DNA of 64,000 nt, taken from Luteolibacter pohnpeiensis. Lineage in GTDB: Bacteria > Verrucomicrobiota > Verrucomicrobiia > Verrucomicrobiales > Akkermansiaceae. The position numbers and the translations under genes were made by a program. The stretch spans positions 1 through 64,000 of the forward strand of contig NZ_JAENIJ010000004.1 in assembly GCF_016595435.1 (NCBI RefSeq), read 5' to 3'. Shown in pieces: positions 8,289 to 16,429 of the stretch; the stretch's first letter is position 1; every line of letters begins with the position of its first letter. Below the pieces are notes generated by a model that searched no databases, was not told the DNA's origin, and saw only the letters and a program-made list of their open reading frames with translations.

Positions 8289-9764
8289 ATGATTCCGGCT
8301 AGATTTCAGGTATCCGCGTTTGTTGGTTTATTGGTTTTCCAAGGTCTGACGGCGGATAGTCGTGGCATGGCGATCCGGGCTTACGATGCCACGCGGCATG
8401 ATCGCTTCACTGGCTTCCCCGGTGCTCCGGTTTGGAATGATTCAGCCTACTATGGAAGCCGTAACTATACCGGCGTCGGTTGGTGGACAGCTCGGACGAC
8501 GGAACAGTTTGCTTTGGTCTCTCCGCTGCATTTCGTCGCACCAACCCATTATCTGCCATCCATTGGAGCCACGATTCGTTTTTTGAATGCAGATGGCGAA
8601 ACAGTCGATCGCACGGTTGTATCCCTAACTACGGTCGGTGGCACCGATCTGACTCTCGCGACCCTCTCCAGTCCTCTCTTGGCAGCAGATGGAGTCAGTT
8701 TTTTCCCCTATCTGGAAAAACGTTCGGAAACTTCGTATCTGGGAACCGAGCTGGTCGTGTTCGGAGCAACCGCACGAGGTGGCCGTGGGGTGATTGATCG
8801 ATTTGTCAATATCACTGAGAGCGAAGAACCAACCCGGACCTTGCGTTTCACCTACAATGCCCTGATTGGCGACGACGACGATGCACAACTCCAAGTGGGA
8901 GACTCGGGCAGTCCATCCTTCGCTGTGGTCGATGACAAACCGGCGCTGGTGGGCATGCATTTCGCGATCGATGACGAGACATCATTTCAATACAATTACG
9001 ACACCTTCATCCCCAATTACATCGACGAGCTCAATGAGTTGATGGCAGCGGATGGTTATCAAATGACCTCCCAATCCCCTACGGCAAGCACCGTAGCATT
9101 GGCGGAAGTCACGCCAACTTCGACCCTTCGTGTGGCGAATCCTGGAAGCATCGCATTCACCATCTCAAATCCCGGCAGCAGCACAGCCTCCAACGCCCAC
9201 CTTGGAATCACCTTCCCCGCCGGCACGGGCCCGTCGAGCATCGACTCTGGCGATTGGATCGCCGAAGAGACTGGACCTGATGCATGGACGTTTCGCATCG
9301 CCACCCTGGCCCCATCGACCAGCGTCACGTTTACCGCGAATTGGGAAGCTCTGCCAGTAGCTGGAAATCTAACAGCATCGGTGACTCTCACCGCCGACGG
9401 AGCAGACCCGGCTACATTGGAAATATCCCATCCCCTAGCGGCTTCATTTGCCGGGTGGCAGCTCGAAACCGGCGATTCCGATTTGCTCGACTACGCCTTT
9501 GGTAGTCAACAGCGGCCGATCCTGGCGATTGCCGATTCCAATGTAACCATTGGATTTCCGGTTAGGACCGATTCAGCGAGCCGCGGGCTGAGTTATATTC
9601 TCGAATCATCCAGCCAACTGACTTCGGATTCCTGGACTGAGCTCGATGTGGAGAACGTCATCGATAATGACTCGACTGACGGAGAGTTTCTCCAGCGGCT
9701 CATCACATTACCACTGGAGTCTCCGAAAATGTTTTACCGGGTGCGGATCGAGCTCAACGAATGA
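8289..9764 (+). CDS. secreted trypsin-like serine protease with C-terminal beta domains
   Basis: A 491-residue protein with signal peptide (residues 1-25). The S1 fold is indicated by a complete triad: His87 in FVAPTHY (the TAAHC position), Asp120 in GGTDLTLATL, and Ser206 in the canonical GDSGSPSF. Residues about 270-370 resemble a CARDB/DUF11-type beta-sandwich (VANPGSIAFTISNPGSSTASNAHL). The last 80 residues (YILESSSQL...W...FYRVRI) resemble a C-terminal module frequent in verrucomicrobial exported proteins. I chose ATG 8289 because it sits directly before the signal peptide. It follows the PEP-CTERM gene by 62 bases and could be co-transcribed with it. Substrates are unknown. Confidence 0.8.
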   Translation: MIPARFQVSAFVGLLVFQGLTADSRGMAIRAYDATRHDRFTGFPGAPVWNDSAYYGSRNYTGVGWWTARTTEQFALVSPLHFVAPTHYLPSIGATIRFLNADGETVDRTVVSLTTVGGTDLTLATLSSPLLAADGVSFFPYLEKRSETSYLGTELVVFGATARGGRGVIDRFVNITESEEPTRTLRFTYNALIGDDDDAQLQVGDSGSPSFAVVDDKPALVGMHFAIDDETSFQYNYDTFIPNYIDELNELMAADGYQMTSQSPTASTVALAEVTPTSTLRVANPGSIAFTISNPGSSTASNAHLGITFPAGTGPSSIDSGDWIAEETGPDAWTFRIATLAPSTSVTFTANWEALPVAGNLTASVTLTADGADPATLEISHPLAASFAGWQLETGDSDLLDYAFGSQQRPILAIADSNVTIGFPVRTDSASRGLSYILESSSQLTSDSWTELDVENVIDNDSTDGEFLQRLITLPLESPKMFYRVRIELNE

Positions 9765-9786
9765 TCCCACCCGGCTAGAGTGGGAT
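9764..9786. terminator. hairpin between convergent genes
   Basis: ATCCCAC and GTGGGAT form a perfect 7-bp stem around a 9-base loop, spanning the stop codons of the protease (+) and the DUF1080 gene (-). T-rich sequence is weak on both sides, so termination is likely but not proven. Confidence 0.45.
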
Positions 9787-10751
9787 TACTTCTTGATGAC
9801 CCAGATATTGCGATAGCGAACCGGATTTCCGTGGTTCTGCAAATAGATCGGGCCAGGCTCAGCGCTTTCCTTGCTCATGGCACCACCGGTAACGCCAGGA
9901 AGTTCCAGATCTTTGTGAATGATGACACCGTTGTGCTTGATCGTGACCTCGGCATTGGACTTTTTCTCACCTTTGCGATCGAACTTTGCGGCTTTGAACT
10001 CCACATCGTAAGTCTGCCAAGTCAGTGGGGAAAAACACATATTCACATCCGGCTCGGAAACCTGATAGATGCCACCGCACTCATTGTCTTTGCCTTCCAG
10101 ACCGAAGCTATCAAGCATTTGAACCTCGTATCGGCCCTGCAGGTAAAGGCCGCTGTTGCCACGCTCCTGGCCGCTGGCATCCGGCATATAGGGAAGGCGG
10201 AACTCGATGTGGAGAGTGAAATCATTGAACTTCTCCGTCGAAGTCGCGCCCTGGGTTAGCAGGCCGTCTTCGGTGACACTTGAACCGGTAAAATCATTTT
10301 TGCCCTCGCCGAACAAGACGATGGCACCTTCTGGTGGTTTCTCGCCCAAAGTCGGGGATTTGCGGTCAACGCGCGCCAACTCGATCTCCTTGCCATGGCG
10401 ATCGCGTTTGTGGGTGAAAAATTTCACACCGTCAGCTTCACCATTCAATCCATCTCCCTTGAAAACCACAGTGGTGGCGCCTTCTTCACGGGATCCTTCG
10501 GCATGCATCACCTTGTCCTTCTTGCCATTCCAGCCGTCACCCGGCAATCCGCCTTGGTAGCCGACCGCTTCGAATTTTCCATCACCTTTGGCGATGATCT
10601 GGATGCCGGTCTTTTTCCCGTTCATTTCCCCCGAATACTCACCTTGAATGGTGAAATCCTTGTCCGTGGAAGATGGATCCGTATAGGCCTTGTGTTCAGC
10701 TGCGGACAGAGCAAGCGGAACCAGTGGGAGCAGTGAAAAAATGAATTTCAT
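9786..10751 (-). CDS. DUF1080 (3-keto-disaccharide hydrolase family) secreted protein
   Basis: A 321-residue protein from the ATG at 10751, with signal peptide MKFIFSLLPLVPLALSAAEH. Residues about 145-320 form the DUF1080 concanavalin-like fold: AIVLFGEGKNDFTG, FNDFTLHIEFRLPYMP, GNSGLYLQGRYEVQMLDSFG, CGGIYQ, WQTYDVEFKAAKF, GPIYLQNHGNPVRYRNIWV. Members of this family are abundant in planctomycetes and verrucomicrobia, and some hydrolyse 3-keto-glycosides. The N-terminal ~120 residues (GEYSGEMNGKKTGIQIIAKGDGKFEAVGY) occur in a subset of these proteins. The gene stands alone and is convergent with the protease gene. Confidence 0.85.
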   Translation of the reverse strand: MKFIFSLLPLVPLALSAAEHKAYTDPSSTDKDFTIQGEYSGEMNGKKTGIQIIAKGDGKFEAVGYQGGLPGDGWNGKKDKVMHAEGSREEGATTVVFKGDGLNGEADGVKFFTHKRDRHGKEIELARVDRKSPTLGEKPPEGAIVLFGEGKNDFTGSSVTEDGLLTQGATSTEKFNDFTLHIEFRLPYMPDASGQERGNSGLYLQGRYEVQMLDSFGLEGKDNECGGIYQVSEPDVNMCFSPLTWQTYDVEFKAAKFDRKGEKKSNAEVTIKHNGVIIHKDLELPGVTGGAMSKESAEPGPIYLQNHGNPVRYRNIWVIKK

Positions 10752-10848
10752 GGGTTTTTGCAAAACGTGGTTACAAGGGCGAACCTTTCACCGGATTTAT
10801 CGACCCTACCGGGATTGCCTGCAAGCCCTCAATCGGTTACCGTAATTC

Positions 10849-11007
10849 ATGCCCTGCGACGACGATGAATCCTGCTGTTCCCGCTGTGGAGCCCCGGAGG
10901 CAAGCCCGGTAGGTGATGAATTTCTCTGCGAATCCTGCTACCAGGCAGCGGGATCCTGTTGCGGGCTTTTCGGCCGCGAACAAAAATTCACTCAAGTTGG
11001 CGGTTGA
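10849..11007 (+). CDS. 52-residue cysteine-rich zinc-ribbon microprotein
   Basis: A short frame from ATG 10849 to TGA 11005-11007 encodes a peptide with eight cysteines at 3, 9, 10, 13, 27, 30, 37 and 38. C10-x2-C13 and C27-x2-C30 make a zinc ribbon (CSRCGAPE and LCESCYQAAGSCC). Small proteins with this layout are widespread in diverse bacteria but uncharacterised. The frame lies in an otherwise empty gap and ends just before a strong hairpin at 11039-11066, which fits a short monocistronic message. No clear ribosome site is seen, as for many genes here. Confidence 0.55.
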   Translation: MPCDDDESCCSRCGAPEASPVGDEFLCESCYQAAGSCCGLFGREQKFTQVGG

Positions 11008-11038
11008 TTCTTCTGGACCCATCTCAGAATAAAACGAA

Positions 11039-11066
11039 GCCCGGAATCCATAACTGGATGCCGGGC
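11039..11066. terminator. strong bidirectional terminator hairpin
   Basis: GCCCGGAATCCA and TGGATGCCGGGC form a 12-bp stem with one mismatch and a TAAC loop. ATTTTG follows on the plus strand and TTCGTTTTATT on the minus strand. It would end the microprotein gene (+) and the RRM gene (-). Confidence 0.7.
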
Positions 11067-11111
11067 ATTTTGAGAAATGGGGAGATTTAGAGTCTAAATC
11101 GAAATAGGTTG

Positions 11112-11509
11112 TTACCAACCGCCGCCGCCCTTGCGGCCTCCACCATAACCGCCGCCACCACGGCGATCTCCACCATAGCCACCGCCACCTCCACGACGAT
11201 CTCCGCCATAGCCTCCGCCGCCGCCACCACCACGGCGATCTCCGCCACCAAAACCACCGGAGCGTGGTTCCTTCGGCTCAGATGCGTTCACTCGGAGCGG
11301 GCGCCCGTAGTAATCGAAGCCATTCAGTGCTTCAATTGCCGAATTCAGCTTGGATTGGTCCGCAAGTGTAACAAAGCAAAGCCCTTGGACTGCCCAGTTT
11401 CGCGATCGGTGATCACTTTGATACGCTCAACAGGTCCAAAATCGGAAAACAATGCGGTGATGTCTCCTTCGGTAGCAGAGTAGGGCAGGTTGCCTACGTA
11501 GATATCCAT
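11112..11509 (-). pseudogene. glycine-rich RRM RNA-binding protein, one-base frameshift
   Basis: From the ATG at 11509 the frame reads MDIYVGNLPYSATEGDITAL with RNP2 (IYVGNL), then GQSKGFAL where RNP1 (KGFAFVTL) is expected. The frame breaks at 11373-11375, where a run of three A (plus strand) should be four. In the shifted frame the protein continues ADQSKLNSAIEALNGFDYYGRPLRV, then acidic and Arg/Gly repeats (GGYGGDRRGG three times), GRKGGGGW and stop at 11112-11114. The intact form would be about 132 residues, typical of the cold-inducible Rbp family in cyanobacteria and verrucomicrobia that binds RNA. It is probably a functional gene with a missing base in the sequence. Confidence 0.8.
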
Positions 11510-11511
11510 TT

Positions 11512-11752
11512 AATTCAATTCTAATGACGCGCGATTCACATTCACAAATTTGGAATCCGAGGCGTCATGGATTAAAAATAGTGCGCCCTGGCAAACAAAA
11601 GCTCCAGACCAGCTTTGCTTGTCTTCTAGATTTCGCTAAGAATCAAGAAATCATTTTTTAATTATCCTGCAATCTACGGATCGGCCGCTCACTTTAAACC
11701 GCAATCCACATTAGTTTTTGGGGAAAGCCGCACTTTAGGCTAAACTGGCTGT
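11512..11752. promoter_or_regulatory. divergent intergenic region (RRM gene / GluR0-like gene)
   Basis: About 240 bases between two divergent genes. The left part is AT-rich and would form a long leader for the RRM gene, as cold-shock genes often have. I see no specific known RNA element. Confidence 0.3.
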
Positions 11753-12820
11753 ATGCGTTTATTGAGACAACTCATAGCATCACTTATCGTCATCGGAGCA
11801 CTAGCCAATCTAGCCACCGCGCAGGATACGCTGAAAATTGGCACCCGTGAGGCACCGCCATTTGCCATGAAAGATAGCCATGGAAATTGGACCGGGCTTT
11901 CGATCGATCTCTGGAAGGAAACCGCCGGACGCATGAATCTGGACTATGAATTCCAGGAAATGCCGACTCCAGAGTCGCTTGTCGACGGCGTCCGCGATGG
12001 CAAGCTTGATGCATCAATCGCAGCTATCACCGTGACGGCAGATCGCGCCCAGAAAGTGGATTTCACGCATCCTTATTTCAACTCAGGCCTGGGGATCGTC
12101 GTCCCGGCGGCTGACGGAGGAGGTTGGTTTGGCGTGGCTAAAGCATTCTTTTCTCTCAATTTCCTGAAAGTTTTGGGCGCTCTTTCACTGGTCCTGCTCG
12201 CTGCCGGAATCGGCGTGTGGCTGTTTGAAAGGAAGAAAAATCCTGAGCAATTCGGTGGCACCACCACGAATGGCCTTGGCTCGGCGTTTTGGTGGTCTGC
12301 AGTTACGATGACTACCGTAGGATATGGTGATAAATCGCCGCAAACCCTCGGCGGCCGTCTCATCGGACTGGTTTGGATGTTTACCAGCGTGATCATCATT
12401 TCCGGTTTCACCGCCCAGATCGCCTCCTCACTCACGGTGAATCGGATCAACACGCAGATCACCGGCCCGGCTGACCTGGCTCGATTTCGGATCGCCACCG
12501 TTTCCGGGTCGATCGCCGAACAATACCTCAGCACCAACCAAGTCCCCATCGTTGAAAGCAACACCATCCAAGCCGCCCTGGAAGCGGTTAAAAATGGCAA
12601 GGCCGATGCCTGTGTCTACGATTCCGCGATCCTGAATTATGAACTTCGTGGAAATCAAGATCTCACACTCCTGCCAAGCACCTTTGACCTACGCGACTAC
12701 GCCATCGCCCTCCCCTTGGGTAGCCCGCTGCGCAAACAACTCAACATTACCCTGCTGGAAATTGAGCAAAGCGACCTTTGGACGGTAATTCACAATCGGT
12801 ATATCGGCACCGAATCCTGA
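11753..12820 (+). CDS. GluR0-like ligand-gated potassium channel
   Basis: A 355-residue protein with a signal peptide (1-23). A bilobed family-3 solute-binding domain is split around a pore: lobe 1 at about 25-120 (TLKIGTREAPPFAMKD, GLSIDLW, DASIAAITVTADRAQKVDFTHPYF), a first membrane helix at 136-157, a pore loop with TTVGYGD at 187-193, and a second helix at 203-222. Lobe 2 completion follows (ARFRIATVSGSIAEQYL, ADACVYDSAILNYELRG). This is the architecture of the prokaryotic ionotropic glutamate receptor GluR0, and the filter is that of K+ channels. It would open on amino-acid binding in the periplasm. It is monocistronic. Confidence 0.88.
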   Translation: MRLLRQLIASLIVIGALANLATAQDTLKIGTREAPPFAMKDSHGNWTGLSIDLWKETAGRMNLDYEFQEMPTPESLVDGVRDGKLDASIAAITVTADRAQKVDFTHPYFNSGLGIVVPAADGGGWFGVAKAFFSLNFLKVLGALSLVLLAAGIGVWLFERKKNPEQFGGTTTNGLGSAFWWSAVTMTTVGYGDKSPQTLGGRLIGLVWMFTSVIIISGFTAQIASSLTVNRINTQITGPADLARFRIATVSGSIAEQYLSTNQVPIVESNTIQAALEAVKNGKADACVYDSAILNYELRGNQDLTLLPSTFDLRDYAIALPLGSPLRKQLNITLLEIEQSDLWTVIHNRYIGTES

Positions 12821-12880
12821 TTCCAGATTTCAAAAGCAATCGAATTAGCCGCAGACTTGATCGCATCCAAGATGGTCCCC

Positions 12881-12940
12881 AAATGCCCAGGAGAGGCGTC
12901 ACTTTCAACTCTATGAAATGACGTCTCAGCCTGGGCAAAT
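12881..12940. terminator. long imperfect inverted repeat between convergent genes
   Basis: TGCCCAGG (12884-12891) pairs with CCTGGGCA (12930-12937), and an inner stem pairs GGCGTCAC-TTTCA with TGAAATGACGTC. This makes a ~54-base hairpin between the channel gene (+) and the SLBB gene (-). It is longer than a plain terminator, and the flanks lack a strong T run. Confidence 0.5.
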
Positions 12941-12957
12941 GATCCCACCGCCAGCTA

Positions 12958-13293
12958 TCACCGGCCGAAGATTGTTTTCTGTGGCACCTCAATGGTGTCG
13001 TCTTCCTGCACTTTGACTGACATGTTCTCATCTTTGGTGAGATCGTAGATTTTGACCTCACCATTACGGTGCACCTTGACCCGGTTCATTGCGCCAAATG
13101 GTGTCACACCCCCAGCAGCTTGAATGGCTTGATACAGGGTTAGCTTTTTACTCATCGCCACCGGTCCCGGCCGTTTCACCTGTCCACCGACCGTGACGAT
13201 TTTGGATTCTTGAGCTTCGGTCGATTTTCCCGGTTTTTCCGCAGCAACGAGCGGGGATCCGGCCAACAAACAGAGGAGGATGGGTATCTTCAT
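12958..13293 (-). CDS. small exported SLBB-domain protein
   Basis: A 111-residue protein from the ATG at 13293, with signal peptide MKIPILLCLLAGSPLVAAEK. Residues about 32-105 form one SLBB beta-grasp domain (SKIVTVGGQVKRPGPVAMSKKLTLYQAIQAAGGVTPFGAMNRVKVHR, IYDLTKDENMSVKVQEDDTIEVP). SLBB domains usually belong to polysaccharide export proteins (Wza type), but the Poly_export domain is absent, so this is a stand-alone periplasmic SLBB protein. It is divergent from the pyrimidine operon and shares its palindrome-bearing promoter region. In-frame sequence upstream of 13293 would run into that region and is not used. Confidence 0.75.
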   Translation of the reverse strand: MKIPILLCLLAGSPLVAAEKPGKSTEAQESKIVTVGGQVKRPGPVAMSKKLTLYQAIQAAGGVTPFGAMNRVKVHRNGEVKIYDLTKDENMSVKVQEDDTIEVPQKTIFGR

Positions 13294-13313
13294 GACAACA
13301 TGCTGCTTACCTG

Positions 13314-13338
13314 ATTTACTTTGCAATGCAAAGTAAAT
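13314..13338. promoter_or_regulatory. perfect 25-bp palindrome, candidate operator
   Basis: The half-site ATTTACTTTGCA is followed by a single A and its exact inverse, a 12-1-12 dyad, in the divergent region between the SLBB gene and the catabolic operon. Position and symmetry suggest a dimeric regulator's operator; the regulator is not in the window neighbourhood. Confidence 0.55.
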
Positions 13339-13374
13339 TTCTGACTTTGCGCACTTTTGTGACAGGACTGATTT

Positions 13375-13389
13375 CAAGTCAGTGACTTG
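13375..13389. promoter_or_regulatory. second perfect palindrome (7-1-7), candidate operator
   Basis: CAAGTCAGTGACTTG is a perfect 15-bp dyad 36 bases downstream of the first palindrome and about 70 bases before the operon's first ATG. It differs in sequence from the first, so two regulators or an RNA hairpin are possible. Confidence 0.45.
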
Positions 13390-13459
13390 ATGGAGTGGCA
13401 TGGAACGCGCTTTCTTGGACCAACCCGCCCATTCCATTTTCTTTGATTTCAACCCATCC

Positions 13460-14956
13460 ATGAGTTCAACCCCTGACAACTGCCTGATTTATCTGGATGG
13501 CAAATGGAAGGAACTCGGATATTTGCCAACGAGTCCGGTATACAATCCTTCGCGCGGATCGATTCTCGCCCATGTACCACTCTGCGGTCCGGCCGAGGTG
13601 AATCTGGTAGTCGATTCGGCTAAACGGGCGTTTCCAAACTGGCGCGATACGCCTCCAAATGAGCGGGCACAGGTGCTTTTCAGGCTGAAAATTCTGCTAG
13701 AAGACGCCTTCGAAGAACTTTGCCTCGGAATCGCAACAGAGCATGGCAAGACATTGTCCGAAGCCCGCGGCGATTTACGACGCGGCATCGAAGTGGTGGA
13801 ATTTGCCTGCGGCATCCCCACTCTCCTGATGGGAGAAAGCCTGGAAAATATCGCACGAGGCATTGATTGTCATACGGATCGGCATCCGCTCGGCGTGGTT
13901 GCGGGTATTTGTCCATTTAATTTCCCGGCCTTGGTTCCGATGTGGATGTGGCCGATCGCGATCGCCTGCGGCAACACCTTTGTCCTGAAACCGAGCGAAA
14001 AGGTCCCTCTCACGATGCAACGGGTGGTTGGTTTGTTAGAAAAAGCCGGATTGCCGCCGGGCGTCATGAACATCGTCCACGGTGGGCGTGAGTGTGTGGA
14101 TGCGCTGCTTGAACACCCGGATGTCGCCGCGATCAGCTTTGTCGGTTCCACCCCGGTTGCGCGGGAAATCCATCGCAAGGCGACTTCGTTCGGCAAACGG
14201 GTCCAGGCTGCCGGTGGCGCCAAAAACTTCATCGTCCTGATGCCGGATGCCGATGTGGAAAGAACCGCCGAGGCCGTGAAAGACGGAGCGTTCGGCTGCG
14301 CCGGAGAACGCTGCATGGCGGGATCTACGGCGATTGCAGTAGGTGATGCGGGTTCAAAGCTTCTTCCCGCACTGGCGGATCTGGTAAAATCCATGAAAGT
14401 CGGCCCCACCGACTCAAACGACAGACAGCCGGACATGGGAGCTGTGATTTCCGCCAGCCATCGGGATCATGTCACAGGCCTGATCCATCGCGGGGAACAA
14501 GCTGGCGCAAAAGTTTTAGCCGATGGCAGATCCCCTCTCATCGAGGAAGCTCCGGATGGTTTTTTCCTCGGTCCTACCTTGATTGATCAAGTGGAATACG
14601 GCAATCCGCTGATGGACACGGAGGTCTTTGGCCCTGTGCTCGCGGTCATGCGTGCAAGTTCGCTGGATGACGCGATCGCTTTGGCAAATCGCCAATCCTA
14701 CGGCAATGGCGCTGCTATTTTCACCAACTCTGGAAAGGCTGCCCGTGAATTCCGGCGGCAGGTCAGCGCCGGCATGATCGGCATCAACGTCGCCGTTCCA
14801 GCTCCGCTCGCCTACTTCCCATTCAGCGGATGGAACGATTCATTTTTCGGCGATCTCCATATCCAGGGAAAGGAAGGAGTCGAATTTTACACCCAACGAA
14901 AAACCACAACCACCCGATGGTTCGGATACGGCGATGGTGAAATCTGGGCCAAATAA
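13460..14956 (+). CDS. mmsA: (methyl)malonate-semialdehyde dehydrogenase, CoA-acylating
   Basis: A 498-residue aldehyde dehydrogenase from the ATG at 13460 (MSSTPDNCLIYLDGKW); the frame opens at 13400 but the conserved family start is here. The family signature GCAGERCMA carries catalytic Cys285. The conserved substrate-carboxylate arginines of this subfamily are visible as Arg107 and Arg284, and NAD binding is seen at FVLKPSEKVP and FVGSTPVA. It converts malonate semialdehyde (from beta-alanine) to acetyl-CoA, or the methylmalonate form to propionyl-CoA. As first gene of the pyrimidine operon, it most likely handles the C3 product of the aminotransferase encoded three genes downstream. Confidence 0.88.
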   Translation: MSSTPDNCLIYLDGKWKELGYLPTSPVYNPSRGSILAHVPLCGPAEVNLVVDSAKRAFPNWRDTPPNERAQVLFRLKILLEDAFEELCLGIATEHGKTLSEARGDLRRGIEVVEFACGIPTLLMGESLENIARGIDCHTDRHPLGVVAGICPFNFPALVPMWMWPIAIACGNTFVLKPSEKVPLTMQRVVGLLEKAGLPPGVMNIVHGGRECVDALLEHPDVAAISFVGSTPVAREIHRKATSFGKRVQAAGGAKNFIVLMPDADVERTAEAVKDGAFGCAGERCMAGSTAIAVGDAGSKLLPALADLVKSMKVGPTDSNDRQPDMGAVISASHRDHVTGLIHRGEQAGAKVLADGRSPLIEEAPDGFFLGPTLIDQVEYGNPLMDTEVFGPVLAVMRASSLDDAIALANRQSYGNGAAIFTNSGKAAREFRRQVSAGMIGINVAVPAPLAYFPFSGWNDSFFGDLHIQGKEGVEFYTQRKTTTTRWFGYGDGEIWAK

Positions 14957-14983
14957 TTGATCAGCGAAACTACCACGTCACCT

Positions 14984-16426
14984 ATGCTTTTGATTCGAAA
15001 CGGCGATATTGTTACCGCCACCGACCGCTTCACTGCGGATATATTGTGCGACAACGGAGTCATCTCCGCTGTCGGGATGAACCTTGAGGTCCCGGAAGGA
15101 ACTCCCGTCATCGATGCTACCGGAAAACATGTGTTCCCAGGTTTCATCGATCCTCATGTGCATGTTTATCTCCCTTTCATGGGCACCGTTTCGAAAGATA
15201 ACTACGCGACTGCCAGCAAAGCCGCACTGATGGGCGGCACCACGACTCTGATCGAAATGTGTTGCCCCTCCCGAACGGAGGATCCATTGGATGCGATACG
15301 TCTGTGGAAAAGCAAAGCCGATGGCATCTCATTCTGCGATTACACCTTCCACATGGGGGTGACACGATTTGATGAAACAACCGCTGATGCCCTGCGGCAT
15401 ATCGTCAGCATTGAGGGCATCACTTCCTTCAAGGTTTTCCTCGCTTATAAAGGCGCGTTTGGCATTGAAGACACGGAGCTTTTCCAGACCTTGTCCTTGG
15501 CGAAAGAATTGGGAGTCGTTGTCACCGCTCATTGTGAAAACGCTGACCTGGTCGCCGAAAAGCAGAAGAAACTGATCTCAGAAGGGAAACTAGGACCGGA
15601 ATGGCATGAACCATCGCGCCCGGTCACGGTGGAAGCCGGCGGATGCCGCCACCTGATGACCTATGCCGAGATGACCGGTGCTCAAGTCTACGTCGTACAT
15701 ACGAGCTGCATCCCCGCAGTTGAAGCGATCGAGGAAGCACGCAAGCGAGGTGTCAAAGCCTGGATAGAAACCGTTTCCCCCTATCTAACACTCGATAGCA
15801 GCTATGCCGAGTTGCCGAACTTCGAAGGCGCGAAGTTTGTGATGAGCCCGCCCATTCGTTCCCAAGAGCATGGTGATTTCCTTTGGACTGCGCTCGCGGA
15901 AGGAATCATCGACACCGTGGGCACAGACCACGCGCCATTCGACTATGCGACGCAAAAGCACATGGGCCATCCGGACCCAGCGAAATGCGTCGATGCCCAT
16001 TTCCAAACCACCGGAACTCCAGGAAATTTCACCCTAATCCCAAATGGCATCCCGAGTGTCGAGGAGCGGATCAAGCTGCTCTACACGGAAGGGGTGCGGC
16101 GCGGTCGGATTGATTTGCAAACTCTCGTTCGTTGCGCGAGCACCAAGCCTGCTGAAATCTTCGGCCTTTACCCGCGCAAAGGCGCGATTGTCCCGGGAAG
16201 CGATGCCGACCTGGTCATCTGGGACCCGGAATGGCGCGGAAAAATCTCTGCAGCTACCCATTCCATGGCGACCGACTATTCGGCCTTCGAAGGCAAATCG
16301 ATTGTGGGTCGTGCAGACACGGTCACCGTGCGTGGCAAAATCATGGTCCAAAATGGCGAATGGGTCGGCGAAAAGGGATGGGGGGAATTTCTCCCGCGCG
16401 AACCGAAAAAATATGGAGACTGCTAA
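14984..16426 (+). CDS. hydA: dihydropyrimidinase / D-hydantoinase
   Basis: A 480-residue cyclic amidohydrolase. All dinuclear metal ligands are present: His58 and His60 in DPHVHV, carboxylated Lys150 in SFKVFLAYKG, His183 in TAHCEN, His239 in VVHTSC, Asp315 in GTDHAPF. It hydrolyses dihydrouracil/dihydrothymine (or hydantoins) to N-carbamoyl amino acids in the cytosol. I chose ATG 14984 because MLLIRNGDIVTA matches the family start; a TTG at 14957 abutting the previous stop would add nine residues. It lies between the dehydrogenase and a nucleobase permease gene. Confidence 0.92.
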   Translation: MLLIRNGDIVTATDRFTADILCDNGVISAVGMNLEVPEGTPVIDATGKHVFPGFIDPHVHVYLPFMGTVSKDNYATASKAALMGGTTTLIEMCCPSRTEDPLDAIRLWKSKADGISFCDYTFHMGVTRFDETTADALRHIVSIEGITSFKVFLAYKGAFGIEDTELFQTLSLAKELGVVVTAHCENADLVAEKQKKLISEGKLGPEWHEPSRPVTVEAGGCRHLMTYAEMTGAQVYVVHTSCIPAVEAIEEARKRGVKAWIETVSPYLTLDSSYAELPNFEGAKFVMSPPIRSQEHGDFLWTALAEGIIDTVGTDHAPFDYATQKHMGHPDPAKCVDAHFQTTGTPGNFTLIPNGIPSVEERIKLLYTEGVRRGRIDLQTLVRCASTKPAEIFGLYPRKGAIVPGSDADLVIWDPEWRGKISAATHSMATDYSAFEGKSIVGRADTVTVRGKIMVQNGEWVGEKGWGEFLPREPKKYGDC

Positions 16427-16429
16427 CCG

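Noticed and set aside
10837-11118. 93-codon minus-strand frame in the gap before the RRM gene
   Set aside because: Crosses a strong terminator, no conserved features; the plus-strand Cys-rich frame is far more convincing.
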